Of a DNA stretch of 64,000 nucleotides, positions 9,486 through 17,772 are shown piece by piece. A model generated the notes under the pieces. It made no database searches. It saw only the letters and a program-made list of their open reading frames with translations, and was not told the DNA's origin. Source of the stretch: an uncultured SAR116 cluster alpha proteobacterium (GTDB taxonomy: Bacteria; Pseudomonadota; Alphaproteobacteria; Puniceispirillales; Marisalimonadaceae). The DNA lies in NCBI GenBank assembly GCA_902529515.1, contig CABZWX010000001.1, positions 118,670 to 182,669 of the forward strand, read 5' to 3'. How positions within the stretch are numbered: the first letter of the stretch is position 1; each line of letters opens with the position of its first letter. Made by a program: the position numbers and the translations under genes.

Positions 9486-10016
9486 TTATTTTCCTGTAAT
9501 TACGTTAATTTTTATTATGAATGTATAAAAACAACATATGGTTAGAAGAAAAAAAGAAGCAATTACAGGTAAAAAAGGTAACCAAACAGGAAAAGCTAAA
9601 AGCATGGTTTCTTCTTGATAAACGTACATGTCTTTTGCTCCTAAAATCATTCGAGAGCTAAAGAAAAAAGCCACTACACCAAATATAAAAGAACTAATTG
9701 AGTCCAATAAATGAATTTTATTTTTAGAAAGTTTAGCAGTTATGAAATCTACAATGACGTTGCCCTCTTTGAGATGGCATAATGGTAAAAAAGATCCAAT
9801 TGCAACTGCACAAGCTATTTCAACTAACTCAAAATCACCAAGAATAGGGGATGAAAAGACTACTCTTCCAAAAATAGAAAAAATACTAATTAAAGCAGCT
9901 GATAAAAGTATAAAGCCACCAAAGATTGCAAAATATCTAGATATTAAATGTAAAATACGTCCAAATTTATTATTTGGACGTATTTTAACTTTAAAAATTT
10001 TTTTCCCAAAATTCAT
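9486..10016 (-). CDS. dctQ: TRAP transporter small permease, DctQ family (system 2)
   Basis: A 176-residue protein with four predicted membrane helices and the DctQ phrase GDFELVEIACAVAIGSFLPLC. The start at 10016 puts a perfect 14-bp inverted repeat (9952-9986) inside codons 11-22. The encoded N-terminus before the first helix (MNFGKKIFKVKIRP...) is basic and poorly conserved in the family. So either translation really begins at 10016 and reads through the hairpin, or the start is a non-ATG codon just below it. No other Met occurs before the helices, so the ATG at 10016 is kept. Confidence 0.88.
   Translation of the reverse strand: MNFGKKIFKVKIRPNNKFGRILHLISRYFAIFGGFILLSAALISIFSIFGRVVFSSPILGDFELVEIACAVAIGSFLPLCHLKEGNVIVDFITAKLSKNKIHLLDSISSFIFGVVAFFFSSRMILGAKDMYVYQEETMLLAFPVWLPFLPVIASFFLLTICCFYTFIIKINVITGK
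9952..9986 (-). promoter_or_regulatory. 14-bp perfect hairpin after dctP (system 2), inside the dctQ 5' end
   Basis: Perfect inverted repeat, 9952-9965 with 9973-9986 and a 7-base loop, centred 58 bases after the dctP stop. It is the longest perfect stem I noticed in the window. It occupies the same operon position as the hairpins after livK and the first dctP, but here lies within the annotated start of dctQ, so it could also hide or expose the dctQ initiation region. Confidence 0.6.
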
Positions 10017-10027
10017 ATTTAGGGAAA

Positions 10028-11062
10028 TTACATCATTTTTTCATATTTTGAAATTAAAGACTTTGCAGTATCGAAAAGTTTTTGTCCATCTAGACCTTTA
10101 CTGTTAGCATCTTTAATCCAATCTTGAATAACTTGATCTGCTGCTTTTTTTATCTCAGCCAAAGGTGCACCACTTAAAGTATGAAATTCCCCACCAGCTT
10201 TAACTGCTAATGCACGAGCAGGTCCTTCAAAATCATCCCATAATACACCTGCTTGTCTAGCCAATGACATACCAGAATTATTATCAATAACCTTTTTATG
10301 GGCTGGTGATAATGAATCGTACTTTGCTTTATTCATTACAAAAAGGAATGGTGTTGTATATAGCCCCCTATTTCCAGCAACATTGGTATGCGATTTAGTT
10401 AATTCTTGAAGTTTAAAAGATGGCATTATTTCCCAAGGAACAACCATACCTGTAATTACTCCTTTTGAAAGGGAAGGTGCAACTTTTGGTATTGGCATAC
10501 CAACAGGAGTGGCTCCTAACTTTTTTAATAAACTTGTTGCTGAACGTGTTGGGCCTCTTAGCTTCAGACCTTTAAAGTCACTTACTGATTTAATTAATGT
10601 CTTTTTAGTGTGTATCATGCCCGGAGCATGAACGTGAACTGCAAGAATTTTATAATCTTTAAGATCTTCAGCTCCAGCGGTCTCAACAAATTCTTGAACA
10701 GCCTGGGCAGTTATTTTTGCGCTTGTTGGCATGAAAGGTAATTCAAAAACTGATAATCTTGGAAATCTTCCAGGAGTATAGCCAGCTACTGTCCAAACAA
10801 TATCCACAACACCTTCACGAGCTTGGTCAACTAGTTGTGGTGGTTTACCTCCAAGTTGCATTGATGGATACATTTCGGTAATGATTTCTCCATTACTTTC
10901 TTTTTTTACCTTGTCAGCCCACGGTTTAACAAATTTAGCATTTGAATTTGCTGGCATTGGGACCATTGTGTGAAATTTTAGAGTAACCTTATCAGCTAAT
11001 GCTGAAAATGATAATCCAGCGCTGACAATTGTTGTCGCTAATACGCCAATCAATTTATTCAT
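10028..11062 (-). CDS. dctP: TRAP transporter substrate-binding protein, DctP family (system 2)
   Basis: A 344-residue periplasmic binding protein with signal peptide (about residues 1-23, ending SFSALA). DctP hallmarks are KKESNGEIITEMYPSMQLGG, FKGLKLRGPTRSATSLLKKLG (conserved Arg in KLRGP) and SLSKGVITGMVVPWEIMP. The ATG has a GAGGAAT ribosome-binding site. The 5' region faces the catabolic operon at 11259 across about 196 bases, so the two may share a control region bound by the operon's own IclR regulator. Confidence 0.94.
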   Translation of the reverse strand: MNKLIGVLATTIVSAGLSFSALADKVTLKFHTMVPMPANSNAKFVKPWADKVKKESNGEIITEMYPSMQLGGKPPQLVDQAREGVVDIVWTVAGYTPGRFPRLSVFELPFMPTSAKITAQAVQEFVETAGAEDLKDYKILAVHVHAPGMIHTKKTLIKSVSDFKGLKLRGPTRSATSLLKKLGATPVGMPIPKVAPSLSKGVITGMVVPWEIMPSFKLQELTKSHTNVAGNRGLYTTPFLFVMNKAKYDSLSPAHKKVIDNNSGMSLARQAGVLWDDFEGPARALAVKAGGEFHTLSGAPLAEIKKAADQVIQDWIKDANSKGLDGQKLFDTAKSLISKYEKMM

Positions 11063-11168
11063 TAGTATTCCTCCATATAAAATTTAAAATAATTTTAATC
11101 TTACTAACATAAATCATTAACTAGATATTTTTATAAATCAAATTCTATTTTTTTAATAATTTGTAAAA

Positions 11169-11185
11169 TTCTCATTTTATAAGAA
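11169..11185. promoter_or_regulatory. Candidate operator in the dctP / ring-cleavage divergent region
   Basis: A 17-base interrupted dyad, TTCTCATTTTATAAGAA, in which 12 of 14 arm positions are symmetric. It lies between divergent dctP and the dioxygenase gene, about 75 bases before the latter's ATG. IclR proteins bind short dyads in such divergent regions, and an IclR gene lies in this operon. In a 70% A+T background such dyads arise by chance, so this is tentative. Confidence 0.25.
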
Positions 11186-11258
11186 ATTCTAGATAAAATT
11201 ATTGTTTTTTTATCAAAATAATGTATTATTTTATAAAATCATAGTTAGGATTTATTTT

Positions 11259-12233
11259 ATGTCAATTAATGCTCTTAGTTATATTGGAGTTAATTCTGAT
11301 AAAATTGAAGATTGGCAAGACTTTGCAACTAAGAATTTAGGAATGCAAAAAACTGATTATTCAAAAAAATCTCTATTTTTCCGTATGGATGATCAAAAGC
11401 AGAGGTTCACAGTCTCTGGTGAACCTGGTGATAAACTTGCTTTTCTTGGGTGGGAAGTAGAAGAAAAATCAGATCTTCAAAAATATGCTAAAAAGTTAGA
11501 GGATGCAGGAATAGATGTTTTTGTAGGGAACCAAAACCTTACAGATATGAGGTTTGTTGATGAACTAATATATTTTGATGATCCAGTAGGTAATAGAATT
11601 GAACTTATTTTTAGGCCTCATGTTGATAACAGTCCATTCGTCCCGGGAAGACCAATTTCTGGATTTAAGACTGACGTTTGCGGACTTGGTCACGCAGTTT
11701 TACATGTATCTAATGTTGATATGTTAATCCCTTTTTACAAAGATATTTTAGATTTCAAAATAAGTGATTATAGTTTTGATCCTATTTCATTATGTTTTTT
11801 TCATGTAAATGGACGCCATCACAGTTTTGCTCTAATTGGGAGTGGTCAACAAGGATTTCATCATTTTATGGTAGAATATAAAAATTTAGACGATGTTGGG
11901 CAGGGATATGATTTACTACAATATAACCACAAAAATGGAATAGCTTATACCTTGGGAAGACATACAAACGATTATATGACTTCTTTTTATGCACATACTC
12001 CTTCAGGTTTTTTTATTGAAAATGGATGGGGTGGCAGAATCATTGATCCTACTAAATGGGTTCCTCATGAAACAAACGAGGGTCCAAGTTTCTGGGGACA
12101 TGAAAGATTATATTTGCCTGATAATGAAAGATTAAAGTTTAGAAAAAAACGTATTGAAACAGCTCAGCAAGGTAAAAGATCACCTATGATAATTGATTGT
12201 CCTTGGTTGTATCAAAATATTCTAAAAAAATGA
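11259..12233 (+). CDS. Type-I extradiol ring-cleavage dioxygenase (VOC family, BphC-like)
   Basis: Predicted Fe(II) dioxygenase cleaving a catechol next to its hydroxyls. The protein has 324 residues with two VOC modules (about 5-120 and 142-275). Metal ligands fit the BphC/HsaC pattern: His145 (CGLGHAVLH), His202 (GFHHFMVEY) and Glu254 (FFIENGWGG). I use the ATG at 11259 (MSINALSY, aligning with the family start and preceded by a weak AGGA) rather than an upstream in-frame ATG-like start at 11202, which would add 19 atypical residues. The stop overlaps the next gene's ATG (ATGA). Substrate is probably the product of the hydroxylase encoded next. Confidence 0.88.
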   Translation: MSINALSYIGVNSDKIEDWQDFATKNLGMQKTDYSKKSLFFRMDDQKQRFTVSGEPGDKLAFLGWEVEEKSDLQKYAKKLEDAGIDVFVGNQNLTDMRFVDELIYFDDPVGNRIELIFRPHVDNSPFVPGRPISGFKTDVCGLGHAVLHVSNVDMLIPFYKDILDFKISDYSFDPISLCFFHVNGRHHSFALIGSGQQGFHHFMVEYKNLDDVGQGYDLLQYNHKNGIAYTLGRHTNDYMTSFYAHTPSGFFIENGWGGRIIDPTKWVPHETNEGPSFWGHERLYLPDNERLKFRKKRIETAQQGKRSPMIIDCPWLYQNILKK

Positions 12234-13696
12234 GTACTGTCGATTTTGATGTTGTTATAATTGGATTAGGACCTTCAGGAGGAACCTTAGCTAACCTTTT
12301 AGCTATGAATAATTTATCTATTCTAATTATAGAAAAAGAAGCAAGCATATATAACCTACCACGAGCAGTTCATTTTGATGATGAAGTTATGAGAGTATTT
12401 AATACTATTGGGATTACTAAAAGTTTAACAAAAAAATTAATTATTAATAAAGGCACAAAATTTATAAATGAAAAAGGCGAACTGCTTCTTGATTGGCCAA
12501 GACCTAGAGTAATTACTGAAAATGGCTGGTACCCTAGTTATCGTTTTCATCAACCTGATTTAGAAAGAAGTCTTCGTCATAAATTAAAAAAATTTGAAAA
12601 GGTTATTATCTCCCAAAATTCTGAAGTGTACAAAATTATTAGTCATAAAAATTTTTCAATCATTCAATACAAAAATCTAAGAACCAAACAGATTTTTTCT
12701 GTAAAGTCTAAATATGTTATTGGATGTGATGGTGCTAATTCGTTTTTAAGGAAGCAAATAAAAAGTGAAATGGAACATCTAGGCTTTGAACAACGTTGGG
12801 CAGTCATTGATCTAATTTTAAAAACTAAAAAAACAAATTTGCCAGATAGAACAATACAATATTGTAACTCAAAAAGGCCAGCTACATATTGTAGAAATGT
12901 AGGAAAAAGAAGAAGATGGGAAATCGCTTTAAAAGAAGAAGAAAGTACAGAAAAATTTTTTGATAGTAAGACACTTTGGAAATTTTTAAGTCAATGGGTA
13001 TCCCAAGATGAAGCAAAGATTGAAAGAAAAACTGTTTATACATTTCAATCAGCAATTGCAAAAAAATGGAGAATGGGACGTCTATTTTTAGTTGGAGATG
13101 CAGCTCATTTAACACCACCATTTATGGGACAAGGAATGTGTGCTGGAATAAGAGATGCATCTAATTTAGCTTGGAAAATTAGCATTTGTTGTAAAAAAGG
13201 TCATAACCAAAAATTACTTGATACTTATCAAAGTGAGAGATCCTCAAATGTAAGAGATTATATAAATACTGCGATGAAAATGGGTGAGCTACTTAATTCA
13301 ATTGGAGGATCAAAGGTATCAGACACTGTTTATATGGAGAAAGATGGGACAATAAAAATGAATAGTATAAAGCCTGAACTTGGAAAAGGATTAGGTAATT
13401 CGGATGATAAAAATAGAGGAAAAATTTTTCCATCTCTTAAAATTAATTTTGACGAAGAGTTTGATGATTTATTTTCATGTTATCCAATCTTAATTACTAA
13501 TAAGAAGGTAAATGAAGAAAAATTAAAAATTAGAGCTTATACTTCATTTGATATACCAGAAATAGAAACAATTTTAAAAAAATTCAATACAAACAGTTTA
13601 ATAATTCGACCTGATCGGTTTGTTCTTGCTAGTACAGATAAAAGCGACTTGAAAGAGTTTTCTCGTTTTTATCTTAATGAAATTTTTACTTCGTAG
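12230..13696 (+). CDS. FAD-dependent aromatic hydroxylase, MhpA/PheA-like
   Basis: A flavoprotein monooxygenase of 488 residues that would hydroxylate a phenolic ring using NAD(P)H and O2. The FAD-binding motifs are in order: GxGxxG (VVIIGLGPSGGTLA, about residue 9), the DG motif (GCDGANSFLR) and the GD motif (LFLVGDAAHLTPPFMGQG). The domain layout matches MhpA (3-(3-hydroxyphenyl)propionate hydroxylase). The ATG at 12230 overlaps the dioxygenase stop by ATGA; an upstream in-frame start at 12197 would lie inside the previous gene. The coupling with a dioxygenase suggests that it makes the catechol the dioxygenase cleaves. Confidence 0.88.
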   Translation: MSTVDFDVVIIGLGPSGGTLANLLAMNNLSILIIEKEASIYNLPRAVHFDDEVMRVFNTIGITKSLTKKLIINKGTKFINEKGELLLDWPRPRVITENGWYPSYRFHQPDLERSLRHKLKKFEKVIISQNSEVYKIISHKNFSIIQYKNLRTKQIFSVKSKYVIGCDGANSFLRKQIKSEMEHLGFEQRWAVIDLILKTKKTNLPDRTIQYCNSKRPATYCRNVGKRRRWEIALKEEESTEKFFDSKTLWKFLSQWVSQDEAKIERKTVYTFQSAIAKKWRMGRLFLVGDAAHLTPPFMGQGMCAGIRDASNLAWKISICCKKGHNQKLLDTYQSERSSNVRDYINTAMKMGELLNSIGGSKVSDTVYMEKDGTIKMNSIKPELGKGLGNSDDKNRGKIFPSLKINFDEEFDDLFSCYPILITNKKVNEEKLKIRAYTSFDIPEIETILKKFNTNSLIIRPDRFVLASTDKSDLKEFSRFYLNEIFTS

Positions 13697-13704
13697 GGAT
13701 AAAG

Positions 13705-14487
13705 ATGTCTGGGTTTCAAAGATATAAAAAAATCTTGGATCTTTTCTCAGAAGAGAGAAGTTCTTGGACTGTCTTAGAAATTTCTAAATCACTTAAAACA
13801 CCATCTAGCACAATATATAGAATTGTACGAGAAATGGTTACAGCTGAATTTCTTGAAAGTGCATCCGGATCTTATTTTAGATTGGGGCCGGCTTTCATTA
13901 AATTTAATAGAATAATTAAATTTTCTGATCCTTTGGTTAGAGCGGGACAACCATTTCTAAAAAAACTAGCTAATGAAAATCCTATAACAAGTGTAAATGT
14001 ATTAGCAAGACTCTATGGAAATAATGTGATGTGCGTTGCTGACTATAAAAGTCCATCTTTTAAAAAAAATACAAGTTATCAAAGAGGAAAATTAATGCCT
14101 TTAATTTACGGTGCAACTTCCAGAGCAATAATTATGCAAATTACTGGCAAAAGGTTAGAAGATTTAATTAATTTAGAGAATTTTAAATCAGATGAAGACA
14201 AAAAAAATTTTTTGAAAGATTTAAAAAGTGACAGAAAAAAAGGATACTGTTTTACAGAAGGTCAAGTTGATAAAGGTCTAATTGGTTTTGCAGTTTCAAT
14301 CAGTAACAAAAAATTGGGCATTGAAGCGTCATTAAGTTCAATATTCAATTTAGATGATTTTCTTTTAGAGCATGAGCCCATAATTTATGCTAATCTTACA
14401 ACTTATGGTTTATTAGTAGAAAAATACATCAATGAAATTTTTGAAGATATTCAAAAGTATCATCATGAAACAAATTCAATAAGGTAA
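13705..14487 (+). CDS. IclR-family transcriptional regulator
   Basis: A 260-residue regulator with an N-terminal winged helix-turn-helix (about residues 5-65: ISKSLKTPSSTIYRIVREM then FLESASGSYFRLG) and a C-terminal effector-binding GAF-like domain. It starts 8 bases after the hydroxylase stop, preceded by GGGAT, and lies in the middle of the catabolic operon, so it most likely controls this operon and perhaps the divergent TRAP genes in response to the aromatic substrate. Confidence 0.92.
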   Translation: MSGFQRYKKILDLFSEERSSWTVLEISKSLKTPSSTIYRIVREMVTAEFLESASGSYFRLGPAFIKFNRIIKFSDPLVRAGQPFLKKLANENPITSVNVLARLYGNNVMCVADYKSPSFKKNTSYQRGKLMPLIYGATSRAIIMQITGKRLEDLINLENFKSDEDKKNFLKDLKSDRKKGYCFTEGQVDKGLIGFAVSISNKKLGIEASLSSIFNLDDFLLEHEPIIYANLTTYGLLVEKYINEIFEDIQKYHHETNSIR

Positions 14488-14491
14488 ATAA

Positions 14492-15334
14492 ATGTCTCTA
14501 GATGCTGTTCAAGCTAATATTTCATTACACCATCTTGAAATAAAAAGCAGTGACCCAAAAATGTTAGCTGAATTTTATTCAAAAGTAATGAATATGAATA
14601 TAAACAGGCTGACAAATCAAAAGTTTTTATGCGAGGGGCCTGGTCGAAAAATAATAATAACAACAGGAAAAAACAAGACACTTGGCTATGCAGGGATGGT
14701 TTGTAAAAATGAAGAAAATTTAGAGAGGTATAAAGAATTTTTAAAAATAAATAAATGTGAAATTAATGCTTTTGTTTCAGAGTTTTATCAGTCAGGATCC
14801 TTTGCATTACAAGATCCTGATAACAATATGATTTGTTTTGGTGTTTTAAAAAAAGAAAATAAATTTTTAACAAAAGGCATTTATGCACCGTTGCAGCATC
14901 TAACTTTTGCATCTAAAGACGTTGAGAAGTTTCAAAATTTTTATCAAAGAAAACTTGGTTTTCAAGTAACTGACAGAGTAGTAAAAAGTACTGGTGAACT
15001 TGCAACTTGTTTTACAACGTCAAATCACGAACATCATACAATTGCGTGTTTTAAGTCTTCACAAAATGGAATGGATCATCACTCATATGAAGCTGGTGAG
15101 TGGAATAATATAAAAATTTGGTGTGATCATTTTGCCCAAAATAATGTAAAGTTGATGTGGGGTCCTGGTAGACATGGTCCAGGAAATAATTTATTCGTAT
15201 TTATCGAAGATATTGATGGAAACTGGATAGAAATATCTGCTGAATTGGAAACGGTAATTGGTCGACCGCCAAAAAACTGGCCTCAAGAAGAAAAAACCCT
15301 GAATTTATGGGGAAAAGCAATTATGAGATCTTAA
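14492..15334 (+). CDS. Second VOC-family extradiol dioxygenase-like protein
   Basis: A 280-residue protein with two VOC modules (about residues 8-120 and 132-255). Candidate metal ligands in the second module are His in LQHLTFAS, His in GMDHHSYEAGE and Glu in GNWIEISAE, the same order as in active extradiol enzymes. It starts 4 bases after the IclR stop. Having two dioxygenase-like genes in one operon implies either two ring-cleavage steps or substrates, or that one is a non-dioxygenase VOC enzyme. It is divergent in sequence from the first, so this is not a recent duplication. Confidence 0.8.
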   Translation: MSLDAVQANISLHHLEIKSSDPKMLAEFYSKVMNMNINRLTNQKFLCEGPGRKIIITTGKNKTLGYAGMVCKNEENLERYKEFLKINKCEINAFVSEFYQSGSFALQDPDNNMICFGVLKKENKFLTKGIYAPLQHLTFASKDVEKFQNFYQRKLGFQVTDRVVKSTGELATCFTTSNHEHHTIACFKSSQNGMDHHSYEAGEWNNIKIWCDHFAQNNVKLMWGPGRHGPGNNLFVFIEDIDGNWIEISAELETVIGRPPKNWPQEEKTLNLWGKAIMRS

Positions 15335-15347
15335 GAGAGGAAATAAA

Positions 15348-16205
15348 ATGAAATTACTAAGTTTTACCAGATTAGGAAAAACAGGTTTTGGAGCAGTTGT
15401 TAAAGATGGAATTATTGATCTTACTGGCAAATTAGATCTAAAGATTAATTCTATTAAAGAATTAATCTCACTTAATATGGAAGATGAAGCAGAAGAGTAT
15501 ATAGCTGGTAAAACAAAAGACTTGTCTTTTTCAGATTTTACCTTTTTACCTGTAATTCCAAATCCAGAAAAAATTATGTGTATTGGGTTAAATTATTTAG
15601 AGCATAAAAAAGAAACTGGTAGACCTGATGTTGATAACCCAACAATTTTCACAAGATTTGCAGATTCTCAAGTTGCTCATTTGCAACCTTTGATTAAACC
15701 CGACAACTCTGATCGTTTTGATTATGAAGCTGAAATGGCAATTGTTATCGGTAAAGGTGGCAGGTTTATCTCCGAAGAGGATGCATTAAATCATATTGCC
15801 GGTTATACATGTTATAATGATGGGAGTGTAAGAAATTATCAAAGACACACTTCTCAATTTACCCCAGGTAAAACTTTTCCAGGAACCGGTGGCTTTGGAC
15901 CTTATTTAGTTACACCGAGTGAAGTAGGTGATTATAGAAAGCTACCAATTGAATTAAGATTAAATGGAAATGTAATGCAGAAAGCCACATTAGCTGATCT
16001 AATTTTTCCAATTCCAAGACTAATTAGTTACATATCAGAATTTACGGCATTATCATCTGGAGATGTCATTGTTACAGGCACTCCTGGTGGTGTTGGAGAT
16101 AAAAGGAATCCACCTGTATACATGGTTCCAGGAGATATTGTTGAAGTTGATATAGGGTTATTAGGAGTTTTAAAAAATCCAGTGATTGCAGCACCAAAGT
16201 TATAA
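15348..16205 (+). CDS. Fumarylacetoacetate hydrolase (FAH) family protein
   Basis: A 285-residue enzyme with the FAH fold, which hydrolyses C-C bonds or hydrates or decarboxylates 2-oxo acids from ring cleavage. The core begins at KIMCIGLNYLEHKKETG (about residue 75). The metal-binding residues are the two Glu in DYEAEMAIVIG and the Asp in YNDGSVR. The C-terminal segment GDVIVTGTPGGVG is diagnostic. A GAGAGGAAA ribosome-binding site precedes the ATG. In this operon it should act after ring opening; fumarylpyruvate-hydrolase or oxo-hydratase activity cannot be told apart here. Confidence 0.9.
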   Translation: MKLLSFTRLGKTGFGAVVKDGIIDLTGKLDLKINSIKELISLNMEDEAEEYIAGKTKDLSFSDFTFLPVIPNPEKIMCIGLNYLEHKKETGRPDVDNPTIFTRFADSQVAHLQPLIKPDNSDRFDYEAEMAIVIGKGGRFISEEDALNHIAGYTCYNDGSVRNYQRHTSQFTPGKTFPGTGGFGPYLVTPSEVGDYRKLPIELRLNGNVMQKATLADLIFPIPRLISYISEFTALSSGDVIVTGTPGGVGDKRNPPVYMVPGDIVEVDIGLLGVLKNPVIAAPKL

Positions 16206-16231
16206 TTTAAATTTATGAGGGTTTATGAATA

Positions 16232-16924
16232 ATGAATAAATCTTTAATTACAAACTTTTTATCAACATTAATTATAATTGCAGGTTATCTTTATCAAGAA
16301 AATTATCCTTTCATTATAATCACAGGAGTATTTGCGTTATCGGGTAGCCTAACTAATTGGTTAGCTATTCATATGTTGTTTGAAAAAGTACCTTTTTTAT
16401 ATGGATCTGGAGTTATCCTAGATAAATTCGAAGATATTAAACTAGGAATAAAGAACCTTATTTTAGAAGAGTTATTTACTGAAAACCAGATAAATAATTT
16501 TTTACTAGATAATAAAGTTAGTACTTCGGACACAATCATTAATAAGATTGATTTTGATAAGGTTTTTATAGGCCTAGTAGAAGCAATAGAGGGTTCACAA
16601 TTAGGTGGTATGCTTGCAATGGTTGGTGGTCGAAAAGCTCTTGATCCGCTTAAAGAACCATTTACTAAAAAATTAAAAATAATTATTGAAGACTTTGTAA
16701 CTGAAAATACTTCGAATGATAATAGTTATGATACTACTGCGTCTTTATTATTAAAGATTGAAAATATATTAGACTCTAGATTAGCTGATTTGTCTTCTGA
16801 AGATATAAAACTTATTATTCAAAAAATGATTAAGGAGCACCTTGGATGGCTCGTAGTTTGGGGTGGTTTTTTTGGTGGCTTGTTAGGTTTAATACTAAGT
16901 CCTATTGGATTTAATATTTTGTAA
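16232..16924 (+). CDS. DUF445 family membrane protein (YheB-like)
   Basis: A 230-residue protein with N-terminal membrane helices, a charged middle and a C-terminal helix (GWLVVWGGFFGGLLGLIL). The DUF445 signature SLTNWLAIHMLFEKVPFLYGSG (about residues 38-59) and KFEDIKLGIKNLI are clear. The function of the family is unknown. It follows the FAH gene by 26 bases, so it could be co-transcribed, but nothing in the sequence ties it to aromatic breakdown. It ends 44 bases before the convergent SDR gene. Confidence 0.82.
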   Translation: MNKSLITNFLSTLIIIAGYLYQENYPFIIITGVFALSGSLTNWLAIHMLFEKVPFLYGSGVILDKFEDIKLGIKNLILEELFTENQINNFLLDNKVSTSDTIINKIDFDKVFIGLVEAIEGSQLGGMLAMVGGRKALDPLKEPFTKKLKIIIEDFVTENTSNDNSYDTTASLLLKIENILDSRLADLSSEDIKLIIQKMIKEHLGWLVVWGGFFGGLLGLILSPIGFNIL

Positions 16925-16968
16925 AATGGATAAAGAAAGGTATAAAAATATACTCTTCCTAATTTTTT

Positions 16969-17673
16969 CTACGAAATTAACCAACCACCATCAATATCAA
17001 TTGTTGTTCCAGTAATGAATTCGTTTTCAATCGCAAAAATTATTCCAGTAGCCACTTCATCTGGAGTTCCTGCTCTAGGAATTAAATTGTTGTTTGTTGT
17101 GTTTTTATAATAATCTTCTCTTTCTTTACCTTGAAGAGGACTCATGGGAGTATCAATAATTCCAGGTGAAACTATATTAATTCTTTTTGGAGCTATCTCA
17201 GGGGCTATACCTCTTGCAAATGCTTCTACAGCACCACCTACAGATGAAATGGCAATTTGCCCAGGTCTACATTTTCTAGCAGGAGAGCCACTTACTAAAA
17301 CAATGTTTCCATTGTCCTTAAGATTTTTAGTACCATATCTAACCACATTAGTATATCCCCACAACTTATCAAATGAGGCTTTGTAACCATCTAAATCCAT
17401 GGATAAAAATGGTCCAACGGCTCTGGCGCCGCCTGTAGCTGAATTAACTAAAATGTCATATTCGCCTTCTTCTTGAAAAAACTTTTCTAAAGCATCTTTG
17501 TCTAAAACATTCATCTTTTTTGTTGTAACATTTGTGGGAACATTTTTTAATTTATCAGGGTTTCGGCTTAGTGCTATTACATGAGCACCTTTATCTGACA
17601 ACATCTGAGCAGCTGAAAGCCCTATCCCAGATGTGCCTCCAAAAACAATAGCCTTTTTACCATTAATATCCAT
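16969..17673 (-). CDS. Atypical short-chain dehydrogenase/reductase lacking the Tyr-Lys pair
   Basis: A 234-residue SDR with a good cofactor motif (VFGGTSGIGLSAA, about residues 10-22), NSATGG and a C-terminal TGTTIDIDGGWLIS. The catalytic Ser lies in VLVSGSPA, but the usual YxxxK is replaced: the aligned stretch reads QIAISSVGGAVEAFA, with Ile and Gly in place of Tyr and Lys. This resembles Lin1944-like SDR groups, which are known to lack the active-site residues and have no assigned function. AAGGA precedes the ATG. Convergent with the DUF445 gene. Confidence 0.85.
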   Translation of the reverse strand: MDINGKKAIVFGGTSGIGLSAAQMLSDKGAHVIALSRNPDKLKNVPTNVTTKKMNVLDKDALEKFFQEEGEYDILVNSATGGARAVGPFLSMDLDGYKASFDKLWGYTNVVRYGTKNLKDNGNIVLVSGSPARKCRPGQIAISSVGGAVEAFARGIAPEIAPKRINIVSPGIIDTPMSPLQGKEREDYYKNTTNNNLIPRAGTPDEVATGIIFAIENEFITGTTIDIDGGWLIS

Positions 17674-17772
17674 TTTATTTATCCTTCAAATTTTTTTATA
17701 ATTTAGAAAATTTTTATAACATTTTACCTTGAGATTTGTTATTAAGGTATAAGATATATTAAAGGTATTAAA

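Noticed and set aside
16925..16968. Terminator between the DUF445 and SDR genes
   Set aside because: Only a 5-bp A/T stem (GTATA/TATAC) is found; too weak to call.
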